From: Strigamia acuminata
Taxonomy: Eukaryota; Arthropoda; Chilopoda; Geophilomorpha; Linotaeniidae
Reading direction: 5' to 3'
DNA length: 64,000 nt
NCBI GenBank assembly: GCA_949358305.1
Contig: OX442314.1
Coordinates: 7,805,060-7,869,059, forward strand
Under the pieces are notes generated by a model. It was given only the letters and a program-made list of their open reading frames with translations. It had not been told where the DNA came from and did not search any database. Position numbers and translations under genes: made by a program. How positions within the stretch are numbered: the stretch's first letter is position 1; every line of letters starts with the position of its first letter. Positions 10,319-22,000 of the stretch are shown here, piece by piece.

Positions 10319-10715
10319 TTTGAATCATACGGTCGACGGCAGCCAACAAAAATCAAATTTAATCTTTTATTATTTGTTTTATTTTGTTCTTATTCCATTT
10401 AATTTGTCAATTTTTGTTTTGTTTGGATTTTCTGAGATTTTTGTTGCGTTTTTGTTCGATTTTCTGCGATTTTTGTTGTTTTGGTTCGATTTTCTGTGAT
10501 TTTTGTTTATTTTTTGTTCGAATAAAGAAAAATAATTATTTACTTCAGTAAAAGGAGTTTAATCGATTTAAAAAATTTTCGAAAATAATTTTTTTTATAA
10601 GGTTAAGAATTAAAAATTAAAAATTATTTTAAAGGATTTGCTGTCTGTCTATATATATTTTTTTTTGATTTTTTCTTTTTTTTTGTATAAAAATAATTAA
10701 TTTAAGGGGAAAATA
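10319..10715. other. Convergent intergenic region with poly(A) signal
   Basis: 3' flank of the tail duplicate (plus strand) and of the ENTPD gene (minus strand). AATAAA at 10521-10526 is a plausible plus-strand poly(A) signal. The following GTTTAATCGAT resembles the parental gene's tail near 3415. There is a T-rich repeat with a GATTTTTGTT core at about 10430-10510. No further gene is seen. Confidence 0.5.
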
Positions 10716-13700
10716 TCATTTCGTTTGAGGCATCTCATTGGCTAGGACGTGGAATGCCGCACCAAGGGCCCAACTCAATTCGTGGCCGTTGATTTTCTTT
10801 CTGAGCTGAAATGGAAATATTTGAGAATTAGAAAGTTTAATTTTAGGAGTTGAAAATGTCGTACTATGATTTTTTTGTGATTGTTTAAACCTAATCCTTG
10901 GTTAAGTAACGAAGTGATGAAGGTTAAATCGAGACATGCGAAGGGTTGTTCAACGTTAGCGTGTTTGCATGCGGATTTAGCTGCGTTGAAGTAATTCTCC
11001 ACTGTTACTTCACCGCCGGTGAATGGATCTACGTGAAGACAAAATTTACGGAGTGAAATAAAGTTTGAGTTTTATGTCATTTTATGATTATTTTATAAAT
11101 ATTTTCAACAAATTTGAGAAAATTCGACAGATTTCCGCCAATTTTTAAGAAATTTCGACAAATTTCCAACAAGTCTTAAGAAATTACGACAAATTTCCGC
11201 CAATTTTTAAGAAATTACGACAAATTTCTGCCAATTCCATCAGATTTCCGACAAATTTCATCAGATTTCCGACAAATTTCATCAGATTTCCAACAAATTT
11301 CATCAGATTTCCGACAAATTTCATCAGATTTCCGAAAAATTTCATCAGATTTCCGACAAATTTAATCAAATTTTATCAAATTTTATCAAATTTAATCAAA
11401 TTTCATCAAATTTAATCAAATTTCATCAAATTTCATCAAATTTCATCAAATTTAATGAAATTTCGGACAAATTTCATCAAATTTAATCAAATTTTATCAA
11501 ATTTAATCAAATTTCATCAAATTTAATGAAATTTCGGACAAATTTCATCAAATTTAATCAAATTTCAGACAAATTTCATCAAATTTCCGACAAATTTCAT
11601 CAAATTTCCGACAAATTTCATCAAATTTCCGACAAATTTCATCAAATTTCCGACAAATTTCATCAAATTTCCGACAAATTTCATCAAATTTCCGACAAAT
11701 TTCATCAAATTTCCGACAAATTTCATCAAATTTCCGACAAATTTCATCAAATTTCCGACAAATTTCATCAAATTTCCGACAAATTTCATCAAATTTCCGA
11801 CAAATTTCATCAAATTTCCGACAAATTTCATCAAATTTCCGACAAATTTCATCAAATTTCATCAAATTTAATCAAATTTCAGACAAATTTCATCAAATTT
11901 CCGACAAATTTCAAAACAAAATTATTAAAAAAAATTATTTTCATTGGTTTTACGTATTCGTATTAATATTATTACCAATTAATCCACTTTCCGTAGCTCT
12001 GTCAAAGTAATACGACATTGCATATATATTCATTACTTGCAACTCAGTCGGTGCATACACTTTAGCGTTAACCACTTCGTTTGCAATTTTTAAGCACTGA
12101 TCGAAGCGCGCCACGGGACCCTTATTCGACGGCGCCGAATTCTTTACGGGTGGCATTTCGCGAATTATTTTCCCACTGCAAAAAATTCAACTTTTTTTAA
12201 AAAATAAATTGCAAAATCAAATCCAACGCCGTCCATACCTGACTATGTACTCCTTGTTTGCGTATAACCACTTTTTCTTTACTATTGGATGGACACAAGG
12301 ATTGACAAAATGAAAACTATCTGCATTTTTAGTGCTATTTCCAGCGTATAAAATTTCAAGCCGGGCGGCCATTAAACCCAGACCTAAGTAACTAAAAATT
12401 AAAATAATAAGTAATTAGGATTTTTGACCAATTTGTATATTTTAAATTACTGTATTTTAAATCAGTGTACATTTGATCATCAAAAAATGTATTTGATCAT
12501 CAAAAAATGTATTTGATCATCAAAAAATGTATTTGATCATCAAAAAATGCATTTGATCATCAAAAAATGCATTTGATCATCAAAAAATGCATTTGATCAT
12601 CAAAAAATGCATTAAATCATCAAAAAATGCATTTGATCATCAAAAAATGTATTTTTATGCAAAAATTAGACTTTTTCGACAATAAAATGCATCTCAATGC
12701 ATAGAAATCTCATTTTTAGACGCATAAATGCAATTTTTAAATGCGTAAATGCATTAAAATGCAGAAATTAGACGTTTTAAACAATAAAATGAACTCTGCT
12801 GCACAAAAACATGTTTATAGATGCATAAATGCAATTTTTTCGTGAATATCAATTTTTGCAGCAAACATTTATCTGACATTGCAAAAAAATGCAAAAAAAT
12901 GTTGTTTGGGTTGTGTTTCGGCTCTGTACCTTTGAATGTATAAATTTAAGGGACGACCAAAGACTACGACACTATAAATATCCGTGGATGCCGCGGAAAG
13001 AGTCTCTTTATTAGCTACTAAGGTCACTTGAGTCGAACCCCCGCCTAAATCCAACGAGGCCATCATCTTGTTATTACTCTCCGATAACGTATCTAAAAAC
13101 AAACGGTATAAGTAAATAGAATTTTATAAAATAATTTTTTTAAAAATGTTGAGTTTTCATACCTAACAGGAAATTGACGCTAAACCACGAGTACAATCCT
13201 TCGTCTTTTCCGTCCATAATGGACACGGAATCCTCAGCCACTTTAAATGGGTAATCTAAAAATAATTTTCTAACCTAAAAACAAACAAAATCCAATGTTT
13301 ATTTGTTTAATTGATGGTAAAGCTCCGAATTATGGCCGGGTCTGAACCGGTTTAAACACTCGAACAAATTAAGCGCCCGGGTTCACAAAATCTGTTTTTG
13401 TTGTAAAAAATCAATTTTGTTGTAAAAAATCAGATTTTGTTGTGAAAAATCTGATTTTGTTGTGAAAAATCTGATTTTGTTGTGAAAAATCTGATTTTGT
13501 TGTGAAAAATCTGATTTTGTTGTGAAAAATCTGATTTTGTTGTGAATAATCGGATTTCGTTGTGAATAATCGGATTTCGTTGAGAAAAATCTGATTTTGT
13601 TGTGAAAAATCTGATTTTGTTGTGAAAAATCGGATTTTGTTGTGAAAAATCGGATTTTGTTGTGAAAAATCGGATTTTGTTGTGAAAAATCGGATTTTGT

Positions 13701-14813
13701 TGTGAAAAATCGGATTTTGTTGTGAAAAATCGGATTTTGTTGTGAAAAATCAGATTTTGTTGTGAAAAATCAGATTTTGCTGTGAAAAATCAGATTTTGT
13801 TGTGAAAAATCAGATTTTGTTGTGAAAAAAATCTGTGATTTTAAAAACCGACCGATTCAAATAACCACCGGTCATAAATAGGCGCCTGGGTTCAAATAAA
13901 CGCCTGGGTGTTTTTGATTAAACTGCGGTATTTAATTTAAAAAAAAAAAAAAAATATTAAGACATAAAAACCACCTGGGCTAAAATGGCTTCCGCTTTCG
14001 TCCCGGGCAATAACCTCAGTCCCGCAGTCGCCTTTAAAACGATGGGCGTGTGTTTCCACGCTACCCGAGGAATCAGTTCCTTCGCCTTATCCAAAAGCGG
14101 CTCTAAACTATTCGCCGCCTAAAAATCGAACCAAATAAATAAAAAAAATGACCTAAAAACAAACAACTTATGTAATTATTTCACCTTATCTGGAGCATCA
14201 GCATACGCTGACAGCCCTGGTTTAATTTCCTCAAAATATTCCTTCAATAACTTCAAACTCCCATCTAAAAAAAAAAATTAATTAATAAATGAATAAAAAT
14301 AATTTTTAAATTTTTTTTTTTAAATTTTACCGACTAAAACACGATGAAACGTAAAAACAAGTATGCGCGAGCCTGTACTTCCGGCGTCAAACATAATGGC
14401 GTACTCCTGCGACTGGAAACCGAGCGCCGCGCTTATATGATCCTCGAAACCCGTCGCGTGGTAATGCGGTTTCAACGGATAGTGTCCGAAAACCAACTTG
14501 TACGCCACAATCGCTCCGATCACGATGCTAAAACCAACCAAACATTTCTTGAGCGAAAAACCGCGAATTACACTCTCCATTTTCATAGGTTTCGATTTCG
14601 TCTCGCGGCCATTTGACATCTGAAACAAAACAAATCAAAAATTAAACAAAAAACGAAACACATTCAATTCACAAACCACCTGTGCAAAATCTGCACTTTT
14701 ATTTCCTCGTTTTTCATCAGAAAAATCAATTTTTCTGGTTTTTTTTATTTATTTATTTATTTTTTTAGGGTTACCTGAATTTGTTTGGTTCTTTGCCTAA
14801 TTTCTGCGGACAT
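10716..14813 (-). CDS. ENTPD5/6-like: Ectonucleoside triphosphate diphosphohydrolase, ENTPD5/6-like
   Basis: Ten coding exons on the minus strand: 14813-14775, 14619-14331, 14264-14185, 14118-13975, 13274-13163, 13092-12930, 12391-12239, 12175-11976, 11028-10865 and 10805-10716. They join in frame to 477 residues with consistent phases. The protein is a GDA1/CD39 nucleotidase hydrolysing nucleoside di- and triphosphates in the secretory pathway or outside the cell. The apyrase conserved regions are all visible: ACR1 [10 protein letters not shown] (about 89-98), ACR2 KATAGLR (about 165-171), ACR3 [11 protein letters not shown] with the catalytic Glu at about 209, ACR4 LDLGGGSTQ (about 234-242) and a C-terminal SWALGAAF. 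A single N-terminal membrane segment (about 39-58) after a short cytosolic tail, with no C-terminal membrane segment, points to the ENTPD5/6 branch with a type II anchor. The start ATG gives a 13-codon first exon ending in a good donor. The last donor (ATA/GTACGA) was chosen by phase and is the least certain. Several introns carry minisatellites. Confidence 0.92.
11100..11920. repeat. Intronic minisatellite, 21 bp period
   Basis: Long array in an ENTPD intron. From about 11560 to 11850 the units are almost perfect copies of a 21-mer containing TTTCCGACAAATTTCATC; the flanks are more diverged and partly built from a shorter ATCAAATTT-type unit. Because 21 is a multiple of 3, several frames stay open on both strands. 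Confidence 0.95.
12465..12655. repeat. Intronic minisatellite, 20 bp period
   Basis: About nine copies of ATTTGATCATCAAAAAATGT with T/C variation at the end and one AAATCATC variant. It lies in the ENTPD intron between exons 12391-12239 and 13092-12930. Each unit contains a GATC inside the palindrome TTGATCATCAA. Confidence 0.95.
13320..13930. repeat. 20 bp minisatellite between GGGTTCA-type flanks
   Basis: About 22 copies of TTTTGTTGTGAAAAATCTGA, with CGGA and CAGA variants in blocks, at about 13385-13830. On the left lies GCGCCCGGGTTCA (about 13373) and on the right GCGCCTGGGTTCA (about 13882), in direct orientation. The flank pair suggests that the array expanded inside a small mobile element or an older repeat. 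It lies in an ENTPD intron. Confidence 0.85.
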
Positions 14814-15999
14814 CCTGGCAAGAGTTGTTGGCGCGGTAGGAATTTAGTGTTTTTTGCCCTGTCTTGTTGGTAGGGGCATGCTCACTGCGAGATAAGATAA
14901 AAGAATGTTTTTTCAAGTATTTTTGCAATTACTGATTGTGTTGATTACACTTCCGTCAGCATTCTTGCTCGGCCCGGCTTGCATTGCCCATACAACGAAC
15001 AATTGAAATGTTAAACGTACATGGATAGTGTGCTGATGCCAACGTAGCGCTTTTGGAATATGTAGATCTAGCGGCGAAATTTGCAATTAGAGGGCGAGAC
15101 GTCTGACGGCGAGATTTGGAGTTGTTGAATGATAAAAATCTAAAAATCGATTTAAAATTTATCTGTTTTTGTGAAAACAATGAGGAATTGTTTGGAGTTT
15201 TATTGTTAGAATTGTTTTTTTTTTATCTGTTAATAATAAAGAAAGATTGTGTACGTTTTTGTGTTTGGTTTGTTCGGTTGTTGTCGAACAAAATAAAAGG
15301 TGGAGCGTTGTTATTGTTGTTTAGAACTTTTATTTTATTTCTTTATGTGGTTTAATGATTTAAAAATTAAGAGAGTAGCCGATTTGTTTTTCTTTTATTT
15401 TTCAATTTGTTTTTGTTCGTATTTTTTTAAACTTAAATTCCGCAAATTCCGGTAAATCCGACTCCACCTTTTCCGAATTTCCCCCACGACATCCGACTTC
15501 CGCGAGGTAAGATTTTAATTTATATTTAACGTTTTCGTTGAAATAAAATTTTATAACATTTAAAAAATTATTTCAGGATTCTAAATGGCACGATGCCGCT
15601 CGATCGTGATCTATTTAACCGATCCAAAAAAAGAATAACCTACAAATATCTTCCAGGTTATATAAATCGAAACTTAACCGACATAGACACTGCGCACGCG
15701 TCGTCCTCTAGACAGACTCTTGCGCCAGAGTTCACTCCTGGATTTACCCGTCGTATAGTGAAAATGAAACAGGTCGGCTCCGTCCAAGGTTAACGAACAA
15801 ATTGATGTTTATAGCTCGAACGAGATGGCAATTTAATACGAGAAGTGGATCTATATTATCAGAAAACGGTTTGCCAATTGCAATTAGTACTTTAGTAGCG
15901 ATTTGAAAAAATTCGTTTTCCTAAAAAATTGCTCGTTTTACGTAATAATCGACAACTTATCGTTAAACTAACTTTCGTTTCGTCTCCTTTTCGTTTCAG
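14814..15999. promoter_or_regulatory. Divergent ENTPD / pyruvate carboxylase 5' region
   Basis: The two genes are transcribed away from each other, so this interval should hold both promoters. On the plus strand a strong donor (CGCGAG/GTAAGA at 15506/15507) ends a probable non-coding first exon. An acceptor at 15571-15576 and another at 15998-15999 (TTCGTTTCAG) can start later 5' UTR exons. If the segment after 15577 is included in the transcript it adds upstream ATGs (15586, 15593) with short frames. No clear TATA box was identified. Confidence 0.5.
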
Positions 16000-16044
16000 A
16001 AGCGCAGAAATTGCATTAGATCGAATTAAATCGATCGTTTTATC

Positions 16045-19000
16045 ATGTTCGGACCTCATTTCAAGACGTTTCAAAAATGCTTCCAGTCGAGAGTGACCAA
16101 TTTTCGGTTCCAATCGACGAAAACCGTCGAATACAAACCGATAAAAAAGGTCTTGGTTGCCAACAGAGGTGGAATAAATTACCAAATCCGAAAAATCCAA
16201 AAAAAAATCGAAAAAATTCGAAAAAATTCGAAAAAATTCGAAAAAATTCGAAAAATCATATTTTTAGGATGTTTTTTGAAATTTTTTTTATATTTTTTTA
16301 TATTTTTTGATATTTTTTGGATTTTCTTGGATTTTATTTTGATTTTTTTTGATTTTTTTTGGATTTTTGAAAATTTATTGTGAATTTTTGTAGGAGAAAT
16401 TGCGATTCGCGTGTTCCGAGCGTGCACGGAGTTGGGAATCCGTTCGGTGGCGATTTACTCGGAGCAGGACAAAATGCACATGCACCGGCAGAAAGCGGAC
16501 GAATCTTACCTCGTGGGAAAGGGTCTTCCACCTGTCCAAGCTTATTTGAATATACCTGATATAATTCGCATAGCGAAGGTGCATCTTGGTTGAAATTATG
16601 AAATTTTTAAAATAGGATTTTGAAATTTTGTGGTTTTTTTAAGATGTGGCGCTCGGTATTGTTGGTTATTTATATTTATAATGTTGTTTTGGCATTGGGG
16701 GAAACCGAAGTTTAATCTGTGGTTGATGTTTGTGTCGGTTGTTTTTGTTTAAAAAAGAAATTTTTGCATTTTCGGAAATTTACGTGTATAAAAAAGGGAT
16801 TTTTAAATTTATTCACTACTTTCAAGCATTTTTCATGATTTTTGATTTTTTTTTGATTTTTTTTCACGGATTTTGATGTTTTTATTATATTTTTCATCAA
16901 TTTTGATGTTTTTATTATATTTTTCATCAATTTTGATGTTTTTATTATATTTTTCATCAATTTTGATGTTTTTATTATGTTTTAAAATTAATTTTGGCAC
17001 TTTTATAGTTTATTTTTATTAATTTTGGCACTTTTATAGTTTCTTTTTATTAATTTTGGCACTTTTATAGTTTATTTTTATTAATTTTGGCACTTTTATA
17101 GTTTATTTTTATTAATTTTGGCACTTTTATAGTTTATTTTCATTAATTTTGGCATTTTTATCATTTTATTTGATCAATTTTTATATTTTTCTTATTCTCT
17201 TATCAGTTTTGATATTTTTCTTATTTTTTAAAAACAATTTTGAAATTTATCTTTTTTTTAAAAACAATTTTAATACTTTTATAATTTTTAAAAAAACAAT
17301 TTTGACACTTTTTGATGCTTTTATAATTTTAAAAAAACAATTTTGACACTTTTTGATGCTTTTATAATTTTTAAAAAACAATTTTGACACTTTTTGATGC
17401 TTTTATAATTTTTAAAAAACAATTTTGACACTTTTTGATGCTTTTATAATTTTTAAAAAACAATTTTGACACTTTTTGATGCTTTTATAATTTTTAAAAA
17501 ACAATTTTGACACTTTTTGATGCTTTTATAATTTTTTAAAAAACAATTTTGACACTTATTGATAATTTTTATCATTTTTTTATTATCAATTTCCACATTT
17601 TTCTTTTCATTTCATTAATTTTGACACTTTTTTAAATTTATCTCTCATCCATTCACAGGAAACCGAAACAGATGCCATCCACCCCGGCTACGGATTCCTC
17701 TCCGAACAAGGCGACTTCGCCCAAGCCTGCATCGACGCCGGAATCCGTTTCATCGGCCCTTCGCCCTCCGTAATGCGCCAAATGGGCGACAAAGTCGCAT
17801 CCAAGGAAGCCGCCACCAGAGCCGGTAAAACAAATCCTCAATTTAAATCCTAAATCCTTAATTTACCCAATTAAAAAATTTTTTTTTCCACCAAGGCGTC
17901 CTAACCATCCCCGGCTCCCCGGGCCCCGTCACCGACGCCAAAAAAGCCGTCGAATTCGTCACCAAACACGGCGCGCCCGTCATCTTCAAAGCCGCGTTTG
18001 GCGGCGGCGGTCGCGGCATGCGAGTGGTCCACAAACTCGAGGAAGTCGAAGAAATGTTCAAACGCGCCAGTTCCGAGGCCCTGGCCGCGTTCGGCAACGG
18101 CTCCATGTTCATCGAAAAGTTCATCCAGCGGCCCCGACACATCGAAGTTCAATTATTGGGTCTTTTATTGAATAAAATGGCGGTTGGGTCGGGATTGATG
18201 GGTTTTTTTTGGGTGTTTTGCAGGCGATAAGGCGGGGAATGTGGTGCATTTGTTCGAGCGGGATTGTTCGGTGCAGAGACGACATCAGAAGGTGGTTGAG
18301 ATTTCGCCGGCGCCGAATTTGACGCCCAAGTTGCGGGAGGCGATGACGAGTAGAGCGGTGGAGTTGGCGAAAAGCGTCGGATACGAGAATGCGGGCACGT
18401 GCGAGTTTTTGCTGGATGAGAAGGGAGAGTTTTTCTTTATTGAAGTGAATGCGCGGCTGCAGGTCGAGCATACGATCACGGAGGAAGTCACTGGGTAAAT
18501 TTTGAACGGGGAAATAGGTGCGTTCGATATAAAATGGATTTCCAAAATGGTGATTTTCTTGATTTTCTGAAATCGAGGAAATCGGATTTCAACTTTGAAC
18601 GGTCTTAATTTTTTTTGGAAATCCAACTGTTGCGCATGCGCAATTTGACTTCCTGTTTGAAATTTAAAAACTTTTGGCCACGTTTGATAACTCAAAAGCG
18701 GCCGAAATATCACGATTTTTCCAATTGCAATTATTAAATTGGAAACAAAAATAACTGCTCTGATCGCTCTGTGTATGATTCAAGATGGCTGAAAATCAAC
18801 TTGGAAATCAAGTAAATCAAGGAAAGTGACCCTACACGTCGCTTTTGCGAAATCCGAAAGCAGCGAAATCAGCGAAATTCATTTTATATTGAACGCGCCT
18901 AATGTTTATTTATTTTTGATTTTGATTTATTTTGATTTTGTTTTGATTTATGTTTGTTTTGTTTTGAATTTTTTTTTTTTTTAAGTTTATGGTATGTTTA

Positions 19001-22000
19001 ATTTTTTTGGATTTTGATTTAATTTCTTTGGATTTTAATGATTTTGTTTTGATTTGTTTCTGTTTTGTTTTGATTTGTTTTTGTTTTGTTTTGATTTGTT
19101 TTTGTTTTGTTTTGATTTGTTTCTGTTTTGTTTTGATTTGTTTTTGTTTTGTTTTGATTTGTTTTTGTTTTGTTTTGATTTGTTTTTGTTTTGTTTTGAT
19201 TTGTTTCTGTTTTGTTTTGATTTGTTTTTGTTTTGTTTTGATTTGTTTTTGTTTTGTTTTGGTTTTATTTTGAGTTTGTTTTGAATTTTCGATTTAATTT
19301 TGATTTCTTCGATTTTGTTTCGATGTTATTTTGATTTTGTTTTAATTTTTTTGTTTTGATTCTTATTATTTCCGTTATTTGCACTCAAACGTGAACGCGT
19401 TCAAGTTCACGTTTGTCACCACGTGAACGTGTTCGCGTTCAAGTTCACGTTTGTCACCACGTGAACGTGTTCGCGTTCAAGTTCACGTTTGTCACCACGT
19501 GAACGTGTTCGCGTTCAAGTTCACGTTTGTCACCACGTGAACGTGTTCGCGTTCACTTTCACTGCAATTTTTTTCAAGGAGAACTTAGTTCAACTTTACG
19601 TTCACTTTTCGAATTTTTCTTAAAAAATTGACATGTTTTTTGTTCCATTTTGTGCATTGCGTCATCAAAACGTTAAAAATTATGATTTTTTCAACGAAAA
19701 GTACTCCCTCTGTCCCAAATTATGGTATACATTTCTACTATTATTTTTGTCCCAAATTATGGTATACATTTCAAGTTTTATTTGATTTTTATCATTATAA
19801 AAATGCAAAATTAATATAAATAAGTTAAATTATAAATAAATTAAGTAAACAATAAATAATGTAGAGTAAATAATAACAATAAAAAATAAAGAGTAAACAA
19901 TAACAATAAATAATACTCCATAACAATAACTTGTAATGATTGCTCTGAATTTGTGAATTTTGTAATTGTTGCCATTCTTTGCTATCATCCCTGACTCCAT
20001 ACAACATTGCAATGTCAAAAATACATTGTTATGTTTATCTTTTGGCAGGAATATGTCCTTCATTGTATTGTTTTTTAACTTCTCGCCGAATTCGTGAAAC
20101 AGTTAGTGGAGTAATTTCAATTTGCCTGCAAATTTCATTAATGGTGCCTTATTCCTAACAATGCTTTGTTTTAGCTGGAGCTGTTGTATACAATTTAGCT
20201 GATTATCAGTTAATTTATTCTGTTTTGTCATTTTTCTTTGGAAACAGCCATTTTTCGAATTTGTTTTCACTTTACTTTAAGCACAACAGGTGTCACTTAA
20301 TTTTGAGTGCATTTTGAGAAGATGCAACTCAGCAATAACGGAATAATAAAACTAATTACCCATAATGCAATCCATTGGTTAGCAAACACACTTAATTTTG
20401 AAGGATATTCAGTTAAAATATCTTAGAAATATACAAAACCAACGATAATCAAGAAATTTTTAGAGAAATGTATACCATAATTTGGGACAGAGAGAGTAAC
20501 ATTTTTGCGACGTTCACCATTAAAAGTGAACAAAGTTCTCATTTTTCGTTCACTTTAAGAAATGAACGCATTCACAAACGACGTTTTATTTATTTATTTA
20601 TTTATTTATTTATTAATTTATTTATTTATTTATTTATTTAGGATCGATCTGGTGCAGTCGCAAATCCGAGTGGCAGAGGGCGTAACATTGCCGGAGTTGG
20701 GCATGACTCAGGACAAAATCAAAGTGTCCGGTTGTGCGATTCAGTGCCGAGTGACGACGGAGGACCCGGCAAGGGGTTTTCAACCCGACACGGGCAGAAT
20801 TGAGGTTGGTCGATGGAGTTTTTCGGTTTTGGCCTTTTAATTGATTTGTTTGTATTTTTGTTTTAGGTTTTTCGGAGCGGAGAGGGAATGGGAATTCGAT
20901 TGGATTCAGCTTCGGCGTTTGCAGGCGCGATAATTTCGCCGTATTATGATTCGTTGTTGTGCAAAGTGATTGCGCACAGTAAGGATTTGCACTCGTCTGC
21001 GGCGAAAATGAATAGAGCTTTGCGAGAGTTTCGTGTCAGAGGCGTCAAAGTATGGATGGAGTGTATTTGAATCGGTGGCAGTGGCGATTAGGGTCGTCGT
21101 ATTAGGGATATTCAACATTTTGGTGTATTTGTGAGGGATTTTGAAAGATTGGTTAAATTTGTAGATATTTAGTAGGATTTTCTTGATTTTGGTGAAGATT
21201 TACAGGAATTTGTCAGTTGGAATGAAAAATAATGGAAAATTTCTCAAATTTTGATAAAAATTCCTTAAAATTTCTCAAATTTTGATAAAAATTCCTTAAA
21301 ATTTCTCAAATTTTGATGAAAATTCTTTAAAATTTCTCAATTTTTGATGAAAATTGCTTAAAATTTTTCTAATTTTGGTAAAAATTCCTTAAAATTTTTC
21401 AAATTTTGATTAAAATTCTTTCAAATTTCTCAAATTTTGATGAGAATTCTTTCAAATTTCTCTAATTTTGATGAGAATTCCTTAAAATTTTGATGAAAAT
21501 TCTTTAAAATTTCTGAAATTTTGATAAAAATTCCTTAAAATTTCTTAATTTATGTAGTATGTAATTTCATTGAAATTTTATTGAAATTTTACTAAATTTC
21601 ATTAAATTTCATTGAAATTTTACTAAATTTCATCAAATTTCATTGAAATATTACTAAATTTCATCAAATTTTACTAAATTTTATCAAATTTTATTGAAAT
21701 TTTATTGAAATTTTACGAAATTTCATCAAATTTCATTGAATCCCTACAAAATTCCATCAAATTTCAATTCATTCTAATTCATTGAAATTTCCATTGAAAA
21801 TACCAAAACCTTAATTTTCTTCAACAACCAAACAAATCGTATCCCACACCTTAATCGCCACCGCCGTCAAAAACCGCAACAAAACAATAACAACAATTTC
21901 TCTCTTTCTTTCTCCAAACCCAGACAAACGTTCCGTTTCTCCTCAACGTCCTCGAGAACCAAAAATTCCTCAACGGCACCATCGACACCAACTTCATCGA

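Larger units (their letters stand above)
19391..20575. mobile_element. Outer element with GTGAACG ends, host of a nested element
   Basis: The left end GTGAACGCGTTCA (19391) and the inverse of the right end (TGAACGCATTCAC, ending 20575) match at 12 of 13 positions. Further GTTCAC/GTGAAC blocks lie inside both ends, and the middle is interrupted by the 793 bp element at 19704-20496. Without that insertion it would be about 390 bp. No convincing target-site duplication is seen. Confidence 0.45.

Noticed and set aside
11560-11850. CRISPR-like direct repeats
   Set aside because: Units are contiguous with no unique spacers and the genome is eukaryotic; this is a minisatellite. The same holds for the other 20-22 bp arrays.
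11526-11966. 146-codon ORF and two antisense ORFs in the 21 bp array
   Set aside because: A 21 bp period keeps several frames open at once; the segment lies inside an ENTPD intron with good flanking splice sites.
13860-13930. tRNA B-box-like GGGTTCAAATA motifs
   Set aside because: No A box, cloverleaf or terminator can be formed around them; they flank a minisatellite and occur as a diverged pair.
15593-15793. 66-codon ORF upstream of pyruvate carboxylase
   Set aside because: It lies in the 5' UTR/intron region, has no family features and does not join the PC frame. It is kept only as a possible upstream ORF.
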